Position numbers and translations under genes: made by a program
Shown: positions 44,918-54,362 of the stretch, one piece after another
Numbering within the stretch: the stretch's first letter is position 1
Layout: each line of letters begins with the position of its first letter
Assembly (NCBI GenBank): GCA_036346395.1
Contig: CM070596.1
Coordinates: forward strand, 25,706,177 to 25,770,176
Direction: 5' to 3'
Length of the DNA stretch: 64,000 nt
Origin: Hsuehochloa calcarea
Taxonomy: Eukaryota > Streptophyta > Magnoliopsida > Poales > Poaceae
The notes under the pieces: generated by a model
Database searches by the model: none
What the model was told of the DNA's origin: nothing
Seen by the model: the letters and a program-made list of their open reading frames with translations, nothing else

Positions 44918-45640
44918 CTGTTATTGGCCCACTTCGGATGCGTGGAATCCTGAATGTCGATATTAGTGCCGTGATTTCTGTCTTGTGTGACTCGGAGTAG
45001 CCCAGGGAGATTGTGGCATGAGTCCTCGAAAGTCCCGAACCTTGACTCCAACGCCTTTTGTTTTGCCCTCCACGCCTTAGCACAGCTAACTGTGTACTGG
45101 AACCTTGCCTCAATCGCCTGAATGTTGGATCGTAATTCGAAATCAAGATTATTCATGATCTCACCGTACATGAGGTTGGCAATGAAGCCTGATGACATGT
45201 TCTTGTGGGACTGCATTGACTCAGCGATGATACATGTGTGTGAGAGTACTATAGAGCACCTCCAGTAGGTGTCCCACTTAAGCTGAAATGTGTGCACTCG
45301 TCAAGGACATTCCTCTATGCCGCACTTCACGTCATAAATCTTGGGTTAGACTTGACGATTGTGAATGTACTCCGCACCGACAAGGCCTAGAATTTGACCG
45401 CCTCCTGCACGGCCTCCTTGCATTTATACATAGCACCTTGCCTGATCTCGCTCTGGTCGTACTCCCACGGCACATGGGAGTCTTCATTGACGATGAGGTT
45501 GTCAAACTGGTATGTGCTCCACTCGGATGGAACAGCTTGCTGGACAACATCATCCTCGTCGTCGGATCCTTTATCTTCTAACAATGACATATAGTCCTGG
45601 TCTTCGAGATCCATCCTTTGCACAAGGGCTTCCACCTCCT

Positions 45641-46434
45641 CACCCTTGTCAGCAAGTCCACTAGCTCACCTGACTGAAGAAGCTCCTTCCACAGGGTCTT
45701 CATCGGCAGGACCAGCTACTCCTGGACCTTTGGCCATTGTGTGTGCCGCGCTGTGGCTCGAGTCCCCGACTTATTCTTCGGCATCACCACCCCCTTGTTG
45801 TTCAGCCACGGATGCAGGAGTGAGCTTGGCATATGCCTAGGCCAGAAGGACCAAATACCACCCTCCCTCACTCGCCATGTGTATATATGACTACCATGAC
45901 CTTGTTCTCTTGAGCAGCACTAACTCCCAATATGTGCGTTGTGCTTCTCGGGGGGCAAGTCAACTCAATTTCAGATCATACACATCATGGTCCACTTGAA
46001 ATGAGTGAAACAACCACCGCATCACAGCGCCTCATGTACGCCCCTCTGTTTTTGGCAGGAACACGGTCGCCGATTGAAAATAACACAAATCAATCCCCTC
46101 GGGACCGTCAAGAACAGTCGCCTGGCCGTAGTAAATTTTAAAATTGGTAATGTTCGGTATATTTCATGCACTGCACTACAAAGAAGAATTCCATAATTAA
46201 CCACATATTTAAAACTAGAGTACCCACCGAAAAGTATTATATGCAACATACTGTACTACGCACCGTACATCTAAAACTATGTAATCCATTTGGTTCAAAA
46301 AATTACCTAACAGGTGGGCAACCGAATGGACAGCACTTCGCTAGCTTCTCTCCTCCCCTCTACTCCTCTCCCTTCCCTCCTCTTTTTTCTGAATAAAAGT
46401 GTGTCCCGTGCCGAATGTTAGGGTTTCAAGGGTG
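45641..46434 (-). other. mudrA 5' leader/upstream region
   Basis: Lies between the transposase N-terminus and the TATA box at the MULE right end. It may include a first exon with Ala/Pro/Ser-rich coding (about 45640-45840), but no start codon can be chosen because frames are broken. The rest shows nothing recognisable. Confidence 0.4.
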
Positions 46435-46441
46435 TTTTATA
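46435..46441 (-). promoter_or_regulatory. TATA box at inner edge of right MULE TIR
   Basis: TATAAAA on the minus strand, placed against the terminal repeat exactly as its counterpart at 5191-5197. It would drive mudrA. Paired, inward-facing promoters at the terminal repeats are the MuDR arrangement. Confidence 0.55.
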
Positions 46442-46442
46442 A

Positions 46443-46819
46443 GGGGAAAAGTCTTTGTCACCAGTTGAACTAGCGACAAGAGTATTGTTCAACAGGGTCC
46501 CTATCGCCAGTTCAATCGGCGATAGGGACCTAGTTTTATCGTTATTTGGGGTGATTATTTATTTTGTAATTATCTTTTAAAATAATATTATTAAAAAAAC
46601 TCTTTTATTTAATCCTTGGTTCTGATTTTGAATCCAAATTACTTTTTAAGCAACACAAAAACAAATAGCTCTAAATATAGCATATTAGTAAATTATATTT
46701 TATTACAAATCTAACAATATCGCTTTTATGTTAGATAATTATACATTTTAAAAATTATCACGAGTCAAAGTTTAATGAGTCAAAATCAAAACTGACAACT
46801 AAACGCAAACGGAGGGAGT
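46443..46819 (-). repeat. MULE right terminal inverted repeat
   Basis: The inverted complement reads ACTCCCTCCGTTTGCG, then about 180 bp of AT-rich sequence absent from the left copy, then TTTTTTTAATAATATTATTTTA, ATAAAACTAGGTCCCTATCGCC and repeated GCCAGTTCAA-type words, in the same order as 4961-5190. Confidence 0.62.
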
Positions 46820-47042
46820 AACAAGTTTTCTAAAACACATTGAGTATATGTGCATTGCAACGGATCTCAATAAATTAATACTATAAATTTTATACGCTCG
46901 AAAACAAAATAACATGGGTTTCACTACAATCATGAGTTGGTTGCCCGTAAGACTCAAAATTTCACTAAATCAATATAGTAAAGCAACCATATAAAAACCT
47001 GTGCACAAATAATTAACCTTAAATTTAGAATTTGCATACACA
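46820..47042. other. AT-rich intergenic stretch
   Basis: Between the MULE end and the LINE fragment. No gene, repeat unit or motif recognised. Confidence 0.5.
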
Positions 47043-47612
47043 AATTCTCATTATGTTGGCTGTGTGGGGTTTGCAGAGGATGCAAACCATGTTTTCTTTC
47101 ATTGTGTTTTGGCAAGATTTGATTGGTCGTGTATCAGAGAGATCTTTAAATGGGAGAGAGAACCTGAATCTCTGGAAGATTTCTATATCTATTGGCTAGA
47201 TAATAGGGGTGCTAACAATCAACATATTGGTTTATTCAGTTTTGCAGCTTTTGCTTGGACACTTTGGAAAGTCAGGAACAAAGGGGGCAATCGAAAAGAC
47301 TTTTTCTAAGCAACCAACTAAAATTATATTCAAATTTGTATTGTGTTTGCAGCGTTGGCGCATCCTAATCAGAAAGGTTGATCAAGTGAAGCTAGATGGA
47401 TTACTAAACTCTGTTGAAGACTGACCGAAAAAATTATGTGCTCTTGGTTCGTATGATCCTGTTGTGGTCATTGAACTCCAGTCGATGCTTCCTGGTTGTT
47501 GGTTTCCCTAGGTTTTTCTTTTTGTAACCAACATCGTGTATCCATTGTTATGAGTTTTCTATAAAAACCTAAATTTTACCTTGTTAAAAAAATAAAAATA
47601 AAAATAAAAATA
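47043..47612 (+). pseudogene. 5'-truncated LINE tail (zf-RVT end of ORF2 plus 3' UTR)
   Basis: The frame at 47064-47309 reads FAEDANHVFFHCVLARFDW and later FAAFAWTLWKVRNK, the hallmark of the zinc-binding domain after plant LINE reverse transcriptases (C..H-FF-C-A---W, then LW--RN). A 3' UTR of about 200 bp follows and ends in a run of four AAAAT-type units near 47586-47612, which serves as the LINE tail. 5' truncation is normal for LINE insertions. I could not fix the target duplication. Confidence 0.75.
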
Positions 47613-47698
47613 AATTATCATTCTATAAGCAACTCGAATCATGCCACGAGTAACATGCGTACATGTATGAGTAGATAATCACATACTTTGCATGAGAT

Positions 47699-47824
47699 TG
47701 TTGTAGTTTTGGGAATCTGTGTGTTAATCCCGTAGGATCCATACCTCATTTATTTATAGTCTAAAAAAACATAGTCTGATTCTTGTACAAAGAGTTATCT
47801 AACTCAAACACAAACTCTCCAACA
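47699..47824 (-). repeat. Element E 3' LTR
   Basis: 126 bp, TGTTGTAGTTTTGGG to CTCTCCAACA. It differs from the partner at 52618 at eight positions by eye (about 6%), so the insertion is not recent. A reversed TATA (TATTTATA) is at 47751-47758. The polypurine tract lies at 47825-47836. Confidence 0.95.
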
Positions 47825-47924
47825 CTCCCCCTCAAGATGGGTCGAAAATATCAATCATGCACATCTTGTTACATATTGTATAACCCTCACTAGGACCTAA
47901 CCCTTTAGTAAAACAGTCAGCCAA

Positions 47925-48440
47925 CTATTCACCAGACTTGACATACTCCAACTTCAATATTCTACCATCAAGCTTCCCCTTAATAAAGAATCTATCAATC
48001 TCATCGTGCTTGGTACGATCATGTTGAATTGGGTTGTTAGCAATGTTGGTTGCAGATTTATTGTCACAATGCAATACTAAGTGATTATTCCTCCATATTC
48101 GAAGCTCGGACAATAAACCCTTCATCCATATCATCTCACTCACACTCAGCGCCACTGCTCTGTACTCTGCCTCTGTAGTAGACCGAGCCACAACCTTCTG
48201 CTTCTTGCTTCTCTATGACACAATGTTACCTCCCACAAAGATGCAATATCCAGAGGTAGACCTCCTGTCATCCACACTGCTCGCCCAATCAGCATCACAA
48301 TACCCTTCCACATTCAGATGTTGATTTTTTTTTATCCAAAGGCCCTTTCCAGGGATATTCTTCAAATACCGTAAGATTCGATAAACAACATCCATGTGTC
48401 CTGTTCTAGGATCATGCATATATCGACTAACCACACTCAC
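47925..48440 (-). pseudogene. Element E RNase H region
   Basis: Read on minus: SVVSRYMHDPRTGHMDVVYRILRYLK, YCDADWASSVDDRRSTSGYC, then a TAG in place of the usual Trp codon after GGNIVS, then VARSTTEAEYRAVALSVSEMIWMK and HCDNKSATNIANNPIQHDRTKH. These are the conserved Copia RNase H blocks including the catalytic Asp and Glu. It ends close to the polypurine tract. Confidence 0.9.
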
Positions 48441-48870
48441 TATATATGAAATATCAGGTCTCGTATGAACAAATAGATAAGACGCCCAACAAGCCTTTGA
48501 TAAGCTTCCTTGTCGACTGGATCTCCCGACTCAACACATAGCTTGTAAATCACCATATAGAAAAGTATTCTTCACATCCAAGTGATGTAGAGGCCATCTG
48601 AAGTTAGTTGCACAGGAGATCAACGTTCTTACCGTACTCATTTTCGCCACCGGTGCAAAGGGCTCATCATAGTCTATCCCATATGTTTGACTATAACCTT
48701 TTGCAACCAACCGTGCCTTGTATCTCTCTATCTTGCCTTCAGGAGTTTGCTTAATTTTATACACCCATTTGCATCCTACTGCCCTTTTTCCTGCTGGAAG
48801 TGGAACAAGATCCCATGTCTTGTTCTTCTGAAGTGCACTAAGTTCCTCCTTCATGGCATCTTTCCACTTG
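48441..48870 (-). pseudogene. Element E reverse transcriptase, catalytic core deleted
   Basis: The N-terminal RT blocks are present (MKEELSALQKNKTWDLVPLP, CKWVYKIKQTPEG, KARLVAKGYSQ, DEPFAPVAKMSTVR, HHLDVKNTFLYGDL). About 60 bp later the sequence is already at LVGRLIYLF-HTRPDIS, which normally lies some 200 residues downstream. The palm segment with the YVDD box is therefore missing. The element could not have moved by itself after this loss. Confidence 0.88.
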
Positions 48871-49705
48871 GGATCCTACTTAGCAGTTCGTCAATCCTTC
48901 GGAACATGCATAGTCTGAAGAGATGCAATAAATGCTTTGTATATATGCAGGTGAAATATGGTAATATGAGATGAAATTTGCAATATCACGCTCAAAGTCA
49001 TACCGGACTGGAGGTTTTCCTGCATTAGCTCTAATTTCCCTACGTTGTGCAAGTGGTAACTCTAGATGGGAGTGATTAGAATCAATATTACCACTTGCCC
49101 CAAGGGAAGGCAAGGAACTTGATGGAGAGAGACCCAAGGAGGGATTTGGGACTGGATCAACCGGCAAGGCCGGGTCGCTCGTAAGGTCGTTTCGGCCGTG
49201 GCAACGCCGGTGCTCGTAAAGCTCCACCGTTGTTGGCTCAGTCTTGAAACGCTTGTCTCTCGGTTTCTCCCCTGTTTCCCAAAGCGTCTTCGCTGATAAA
49301 CTTTTAAATCTTTTTTTTGCTATCACATCTCTCGTATATTCTGTTAGATTTGGGCACGGAATTGTCCACACAATAACTTTTTCTCGTTGACTATCACTCT
49401 CCTTGTTCTCCCCCTCTCGACTTTCATCCTCAATGATAGGAGAGAACTCTAAAAACTGATCAAGATTACTTCCACTCGTGTAGTAAGGTTCTAACTCCCG
49501 GAATATCACATCCATACTCACAAATAATTTTTGTTCAACTGGGTTCCAGCATCTATAGCCCTTCTAACTTGATGAATAGCCTATGAAGATACATTTCAAT
49601 GCATGTGGATCCAGCTTGCCAACCGCTAGTCGATGGTCTCGTACAAAGCACACACAACCAAAACACCTTGGAATGCACCTTGAACTCCCGCTGACCCAAA
49701 AGAAG
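48871..49705 (-). pseudogene. Element E integrase C-terminus and linker
   Basis: Acidic, Ser/Pro-rich linker typical between Copia integrase and RT (SREGENKESDSQ; LPVDPVPNPSLGLSPSS; PPVRYDFERDIANFISYY). Frames are shifted twice relative to the integrase core. No catalytic residues are expected here. Confidence 0.7.
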
Positions 49706-50842
49706 TTATGCTGGAGACTTCATCCCAAGTATTCGAGACGATATGTGATTGATGAGATATACTGCCGTCGTTACTACCTCGCTCCATAATCCCTTTGGCA
49801 CATTCGTCTGAAACATAAGTGAACGTGCTATCTCCAACAAATGTTGATTCTTGCTTTCAACCACTCCATTCTGAGATGGAATTCCTAGACATGTAGTCTG
49901 ATGAAGTATCCCTTCTTCTGAGAGATATATTACAAACTCATTATTAACATACTCGGTTCCATTATCTGATTGAAGAATCCAAACTTTTGCATCAAACTGA
50001 GTAGCGGCCATCCTATGGAAGTCCTGAAAATATCGAAGGACCTCGCTCTTGTGTTTCATCATATAAATCCAAGTCATACGAGTATAACAATCAATGAATG
50101 TGAAAAACCACTTAAAACCACTCACAGAAGTAACTGAGTACGGACCCCAAACATCCAAATGTATTAATATAAAAGGTTCATAACTCCGAAGACCAATGCT
50201 ACTACATGTAGACCGTGTATGCTTTCCAAACTCACAAGCATCACGCACAAGTTTACTCTTGTCTACCCTTTTAAATAAATCAGGGTATAACCGACTTAAA
50301 TTCTCAAATGATAGATGTCCCAAGCGACGATGATGTAATAAGACTTCTCCCTCAATTCCTCCTACAGCCACAGCCAATGCCGCATCAACCTGATCAATGT
50401 ACCACAACCCATTACGCCTTATTCCAGTCCCAATCCTCTTCCCGCCTCTTCTCCTCAGAATAAATACTTAATCCTCATCAAATGTGACAGTGCATTTGAA
50501 TTGATCAATGATAGAACTAACTGAAAGAAGGTTGACTAGAAAGGAGGGAACATGCAAAACGGTGGACAGAGCAATGGATGGTGTACACTCTATAGATCCA
50601 ACACCCTGAATAAGCTGGGAGGTTCCATATGCTGTTTGGACAGTTTCAGAATGAGTATATGGGGTGTAAGATGCGAAAGCACTACGTGAACCTGTGACAT
50701 GCTTGGATGCCCCTGAATCTATGATACAATCAATATGAGAGTGCTTATATGTGGATGCAAGTGCATGTGTCTGAGTACCTTCGCCCACGTGGGTGTAGTT
50801 TGCAAAGTTGCAAAAGGAGATGGAATCATGAGAAGTCTCCAA
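49706..50842 (-). pseudogene. Element E protease and integrase core
   Basis: Protease: IDSGASKHVTGSRSAF (about 50730) with the catalytic DSG. Integrase: HHRRLGHLSFENL zinc-binding part, CEFGKHTRS with one Cys position altered, core IHLDVWGPYSVTSVSG and SDNGTEYVNNEF with catalytic Asp residues, then VVESKNQHLLEIAR carrying the Glu (usually VVERKN). A frame break separates protease and integrase near 50460. Confidence 0.9.
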
Positions 50843-50851
50843 TGCCTTTCT

Positions 50852-51897
50852 CTACTGCCACTTTTTCCACTGCATAGCTTGCTCGCCTGTCAGAGTAACA
50901 GACGTGTTCTCCTCTGTTTGGGCCACATTAGCTCTGGGGCCAACTCGGCCCCTTCCTCGGCCTCCACGACCACCACGATCTCCACCTCGGCCTCCACGAC
51001 CACCACGACCTCCACCTCGACCTCCATACTGTGGAGAGGGATAAGCACGGATCAGATGTCCTCTCATCCCATTGTTGTAGCACTCTCTATCATCAGGTGT
51101 GGCGTATGCGGATCTGACCAGGTTGTTGTCCCCCATTACTCGTAGTCGAACTTCCTCCTGCACCATAGCTGAAATAGCATCTTCCATTGTAGGCAAATTT
51201 GCCAAGTGAAACATGGCAACCCTTCTACTATCAAACTTTGGATTTCGTCCCTTTAAAAAGTGTGTAACTCGTCTGCGTTGCGGCCACACCCTACCAGCCT
51301 CAATATCACCAGCACATGTCAACTCCATGGATCATAATGATCTAAATCTGCCCAAAGTTGCTGCAATTCATCAACATACTCTTGGACAGTCTTCTCCTCC
51401 TGTTTCAGGGCCTCCACCTTACCTTGGACTTCCACTATTATCATCACATTTCCTGCCTCGGAGTACATGTTGCTTAGCGTCTTTCACATTGCCGGTGAAC
51501 TCTGCATTATCTCCACCATTCGAGCGATGGGTGGAGAGATCGAAGTTAGCAACCAAGCTACCACCACAGAATTGGTGGTGTTCCACATCCTCCAATCAAT
51601 ACTTGTCTTGTCTGCAGGCTCAACACAAGTCTCCTGCAGGTAGTGTTCCACCCCCTTTGTCCTCAGAATTAGCCGAGGCCTTCTAGACCAACTCAGGTAA
51701 TTCTTATTTCCTTCTAATTTTACATCATTTGACATCAGCTCCAGCTTTAAGTCAGATAACCCTGCACCAGCCCTCGGACCTATCATACCTGTCGTGAAGA
51801 GATCCTGTAACATGCTTCTCATATCACCTTGAGTTACTAGCGGGGAATTAGTCTCAATAACTGCCTTCCTCGCAGCCTCAATTTTCTCAGGGGTCAT
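50852..51897 (-). pseudogene. Element E gag
   Basis: Capsid-like Copia gag: GNKNYLSWSRRPRLILRTKG, WRMWNTTNSVVVAWLLTSIS, a frameshift near 51480-51330, then HFLKGRNPKFDSRRVAMFHL. The nucleocapsid knuckle reads CYNNGMRGHLIRAYP: of the C-C-H-C set only the first Cys and the His remain, so RNA binding is probably lost. A Gly/Arg-rich RGG-like tract follows. Confidence 0.85.
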
Positions 51898-52604
51898 CTT
51901 CGCAAACAGCCAAAGATGTCAATCGATATCAAGATATGCCGCGCGTACCTCCCACGATCATGACACTTTTTCACGCATCAATGTCCTGCTGAACCTCGGT
52001 GACTGGCTGCATGATTACAAAAACATTAAGGTCCGTAAAAAAATTTTATGGTCCTCCCGACTGCCTTGTTCCCGAGCCTTTTTTCCGTCCTCCTGACAGC
52101 CTTGGTTCCCGAGCTCCTGAGCCGCCTCGATTTCTTCCGCCTCGGTTTCTTCTCCTCCCCAGCCCCCGAGCGAACCTCGGTTTTTCTCCTCCCCAGCTCC
52201 CTCTTCTCCTCCCGAGCGACTCGGTTCCTCCCGAGCGAGCGAGCGCACCCTGAGTTTTCACCGCCTCGGCTCCTTCCTCTCCCTCGTCCTCCCGAGCCGC
52301 CTCGACGCCTCAGCTCCTCCTCTTGAGTCTTCGCCGCCTCGGCTCTGTCTTCTTCCTCTTTTGCCGCTGACCCAACTGACGGCCCGAGCGGCAGCAATGG
52401 CCCGTGTGCTCACGCGGCTCGAGCGACGAAACAATGGCCCGAGCTGCACCGCCAGATGCTCGCGCGACCCGAGCGGCGGGCCAAGCGGTGACCGGAGCAG
52501 CGACGGCGACGACGCGTGTGCTCGAGTGGCTGCAAGTTGAACAACGGCGGCGGCGGTTGATCCGAGTTGAATCCGGTTAGGGTTAGGGTCGGTTGATTGG
52601 GGAT
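51898..52604 (-). other. Element E 5' leader with CT/GA-rich repeats
   Basis: Between primer site and gag. From about 52050 to 52400 the + strand is rich in short CTCCTCCCGAGC-type repeats, so several open frames appear on both strands. Their translations are low-complexity (Glu/Arg/Gly or Pro/Ser) and I do not regard them as genes. Confidence 0.65.
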
Positions 52605-52617
52605 GGCTCTGATACCA
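52605..52617 (-). promoter_or_regulatory. Element E primer binding site
   Basis: Minus-strand TGGTATCAGAGCC directly abutting the 5' LTR; complementary to the initiator tRNA-Met 3' end. Confidence 0.93.
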
Positions 52618-52743
52618 TGTTGTAGTTTTGGGAATCTGTGTGTTAATCCCGTAGGATCCACACCTCATTTATTTATAGTAAAAAAAAACCTAGTCCGATT
52701 CTTATACAAAGAGTTATCTAACTCAAACACAGACTCTCCCACA
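52618..52743 (-). repeat. Element E 5' LTR
   Basis: 126 bp, TGTTGTAGTTTTGGG to CTCTCCCACA, followed by the target duplication GAGAT. Confidence 0.95.
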
Positions 52744-53012
52744 GAGATCCTTGAAGGACATGCATGTGTGCACATAGATCCATCCACTTAACATCATCAT
52801 CAGTAGATAGTGAAGTCAGAATCACCACTAAGTGAAACTTTTAAAGGAGTACAGGTAAAGAAGGAGACTCGTCTTCTAGCATTCAGAGAGGATTTTTTGG
52901 TTGCATTGTACGGACAGGACTTTCGCAACATGCATGCGAGTTATACGACTATGTGGGTCCTTTGGAGAGTAAATTTTGTTTCAACTTGCGTACTGCACTT
53001 ATGAACCGGAGA

Positions 53013-53420
53013 TCAGAAGAAGTGAGCTCTTCCTTTTGTGCGAGCGGCGGCGCCTAAGCCGTCTCCTAGGACGGTGATGCCGGCAAACTCGAACAAAAAT
53101 TCATACCACATGTAATTGGAGGTTCCTGACAGTACTCTAATAGTGGTACTAACATTAATGTCTTTAGCATCCGTGGCGGGCGCATGACGCCGGAAGTCGA
53201 AATAGTTCCAAACGGGGTCATAAGCTATGGCGACGTGAACCTCACCACGAAGTTTATATAACAATGTGCTACTAAAATCTGATCATACACCCAAGCAAAG
53301 TAGCAACTTGTAGCATCAAAAGTAAGTGGAATTGTGCTATGACCATTAATTGTGACAACCGCGACAATATTCATCCTTTCATCAAGCCCATCCTCAAAGG
53401 ATCAGGGACCTCTCCACTCC
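53013..53420 (-). pseudogene. Unrecognised coding remnant
   Basis: The minus-strand frame at 53264-53013 encodes GEVHVAIAYDPVWNYFDFRR, TSNYMWYEFLFEFAGITVLG and a basic end KGRAHFF before a stop. Upstream, another frame (about 53420-53270) reads MNIVAVVTINGHSTIPLTFD and YFAWVYD, so a frameshift or intron probably joins the two. The composition looks like real beta-rich protein, unlike the neighbouring transposons, but I do not recognise the family. It might be a grass-specific gene fragment carried or left between insertions. No start codon or promoter can be assigned. Confidence 0.4.
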
Positions 53421-54362
53421 CGTGCAGTCTCTACCAATGACGTAGATATGTGATCACCATGATCGTCTTCTCTTTTATCCAATGATGCAGATGAATGCAC
53501 AATTCAATATAAGTTCATCAATTATTTCATTATCCAACATTCAAGACTTCGTCAACACGATTGATAACATAAACATTCACAAGACTTGTAACTAAAGAAA
53601 GTAATGGCACAAACAACATAATAGTAATGAATAATAAGGAATACAACGATCAAATCATCAATCATTGTTCTACCATGTACTTGCATCTTTATACCCTCTG
53701 AGCTGGATAGCGAGACGTCGGTAAGGAACTAGATGCCACACTCCATGAACAAAAAATTCAAAAACATACTCAAACACCCATCACCACAATATTAAAACAT
53801 TATGCTATACACCCTCGCATGATTACGCAAAAATGATACACTTAATTTGGTTCTACCGCGTGCTACCCGTTGTCATAGTAGTAAAATGCTATAACTCCTT
53901 AATCTAAACACCAGATCTAGCAAACCATATACTTTCTGGAATCCCCACAATATTGTATATAATTTCCAAGTTATGATGAACTTCTGGATTCACCATTTAC
54001 TCCTTGTTTTCTTGCCCGAAGATTATCACAAAATCTGTGAGGACAGACCGCTTCACAATTTTATATCTTAATTATACAACTTGAAAAGTAATGAACAATA
54101 CCAGTTTTGAAATCTAATCAAAATTCTCTAGCTTATTCAAGTTATCACCAAAATTAAATTATTTCATTTATTGGGCACAAACAGCCCAGCCCATCTTCAC
54201 GACACATGCCAACGACGTAATTTTCTAGGCAACGACCTTCCCAAGTCTATAACTTTGCACTCATAACTCCAAGTTTAGTGTTCTAGACCTTCATGGAAAG
54301 CTAACAAAATTCACGAGAAGTTTTCTTATTGGATGAAACCACGAACCCGACATTAAGTATAT
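53421..54362. other. AT-rich stretch, probably old LTR sequence
   Basis: No coding sequence recognised. Phrases such as CTCATAACTCC, AAGCTAACAAAATTC and repeated short pyrimidine tracts resemble decayed gypsy-type LTR DNA like that at 42200-42640, but no termini were found. It ends at TATAT, a candidate target site for element C. Confidence 0.4.

Larger units (their letters stand above)
43970..45640 (-). pseudogene. mudrA-like MULE transposase pseudogene
   Basis: Read on the minus strand: acidic N-terminus (EDQDYMSLLEDKGSDDEDD), the MuDR N-terminal region (GAMYKCKEAVQEAVKF, 45440-45390), then WDTYWRCSIVLSHTC, SSGFIANLMYGEI, QAIEARFQYTVSCAKAWRAKQKALE and RFGTFEDSCHNLPGLL (45280-44990). A TRIM insertion follows. 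Beyond it come VLQRAFFAFGACINTFRYYRPILCVDDTFL, holding the first catalytic Asp of the DDE transposase, and IEKYKSQILTALATDGNNQV (to about 44050). Near 43970-44020 a fragment reading TTSLAEVYN-AMRG shows the later conserved region follows directly, so the remaining DDE core is deleted. A frameshift near 45385 and stops near 45340 also break it. Confidence 0.82.
4961..46819. mobile_element. Giant nested MULE (Mutator-like element) framework
   Basis: Sequence near 4961-5190 reappears inverted at 46443-46819: both read inward through ACTCCCTCC, an AT-rich stretch with TTTTTTTAA-AATATTATTTTA, then ATAAAACTA-GTC and repeated CGCCAGTTCAA/GGCGAYAGGG-type words. Between them are a PMD gene and a GRF-finger gene on + and a mudrA transposase on -, both gene types known from plant MULEs. 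Everything else inside (LTR elements A, B, a TRIM, solo LTRs, gypsy remnants) is later insertion, much of it with exact target duplications. With those removed the MULE would be roughly 8-9 kb. No convincing 9-bp target duplication of the MULE itself was found, and the outermost ends are uncertain. Confidence 0.65.
47699..52743 (-). mobile_element. Copia element E, complete ends, defective pol
   Basis: 5045 bp with 126-bp LTRs and exact GAGAT duplication (47694-47698 and 52744-52748). The minus-strand order is 5' LTR, tRNA-Met primer site, a GC-rich leader of about 700 bp, gag, protease, integrase, RT (truncated), RNase H, polypurine tract CTTGAGGGGGAG, 3' LTR. The short LTRs and compact size suggest an Ale/Retrofit-like Copia lineage. 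It is unrelated in sequence to the Sirevirus elements of this window. Confidence 0.96.

Noticed and set aside
4952..46828. 9-bp target-site duplication of the MULE
   Set aside because: TACAAAGAT on the left and AACAAGTTT on the right agree at only about five of nine positions, so I do not claim it.
47043..47625. Target-site duplication of the LINE fragment
   Set aside because: Weak similarity between TTCTCATTATG before and TTATCATTCT after the tail is not enough to call.
52015..52400. Overlapping frames on both strands rich in Glu/Arg/Gly or Pro/Ser
   Set aside because: Low-complexity translation of CTCC/GAGG repeats in the 5' leader of element E.
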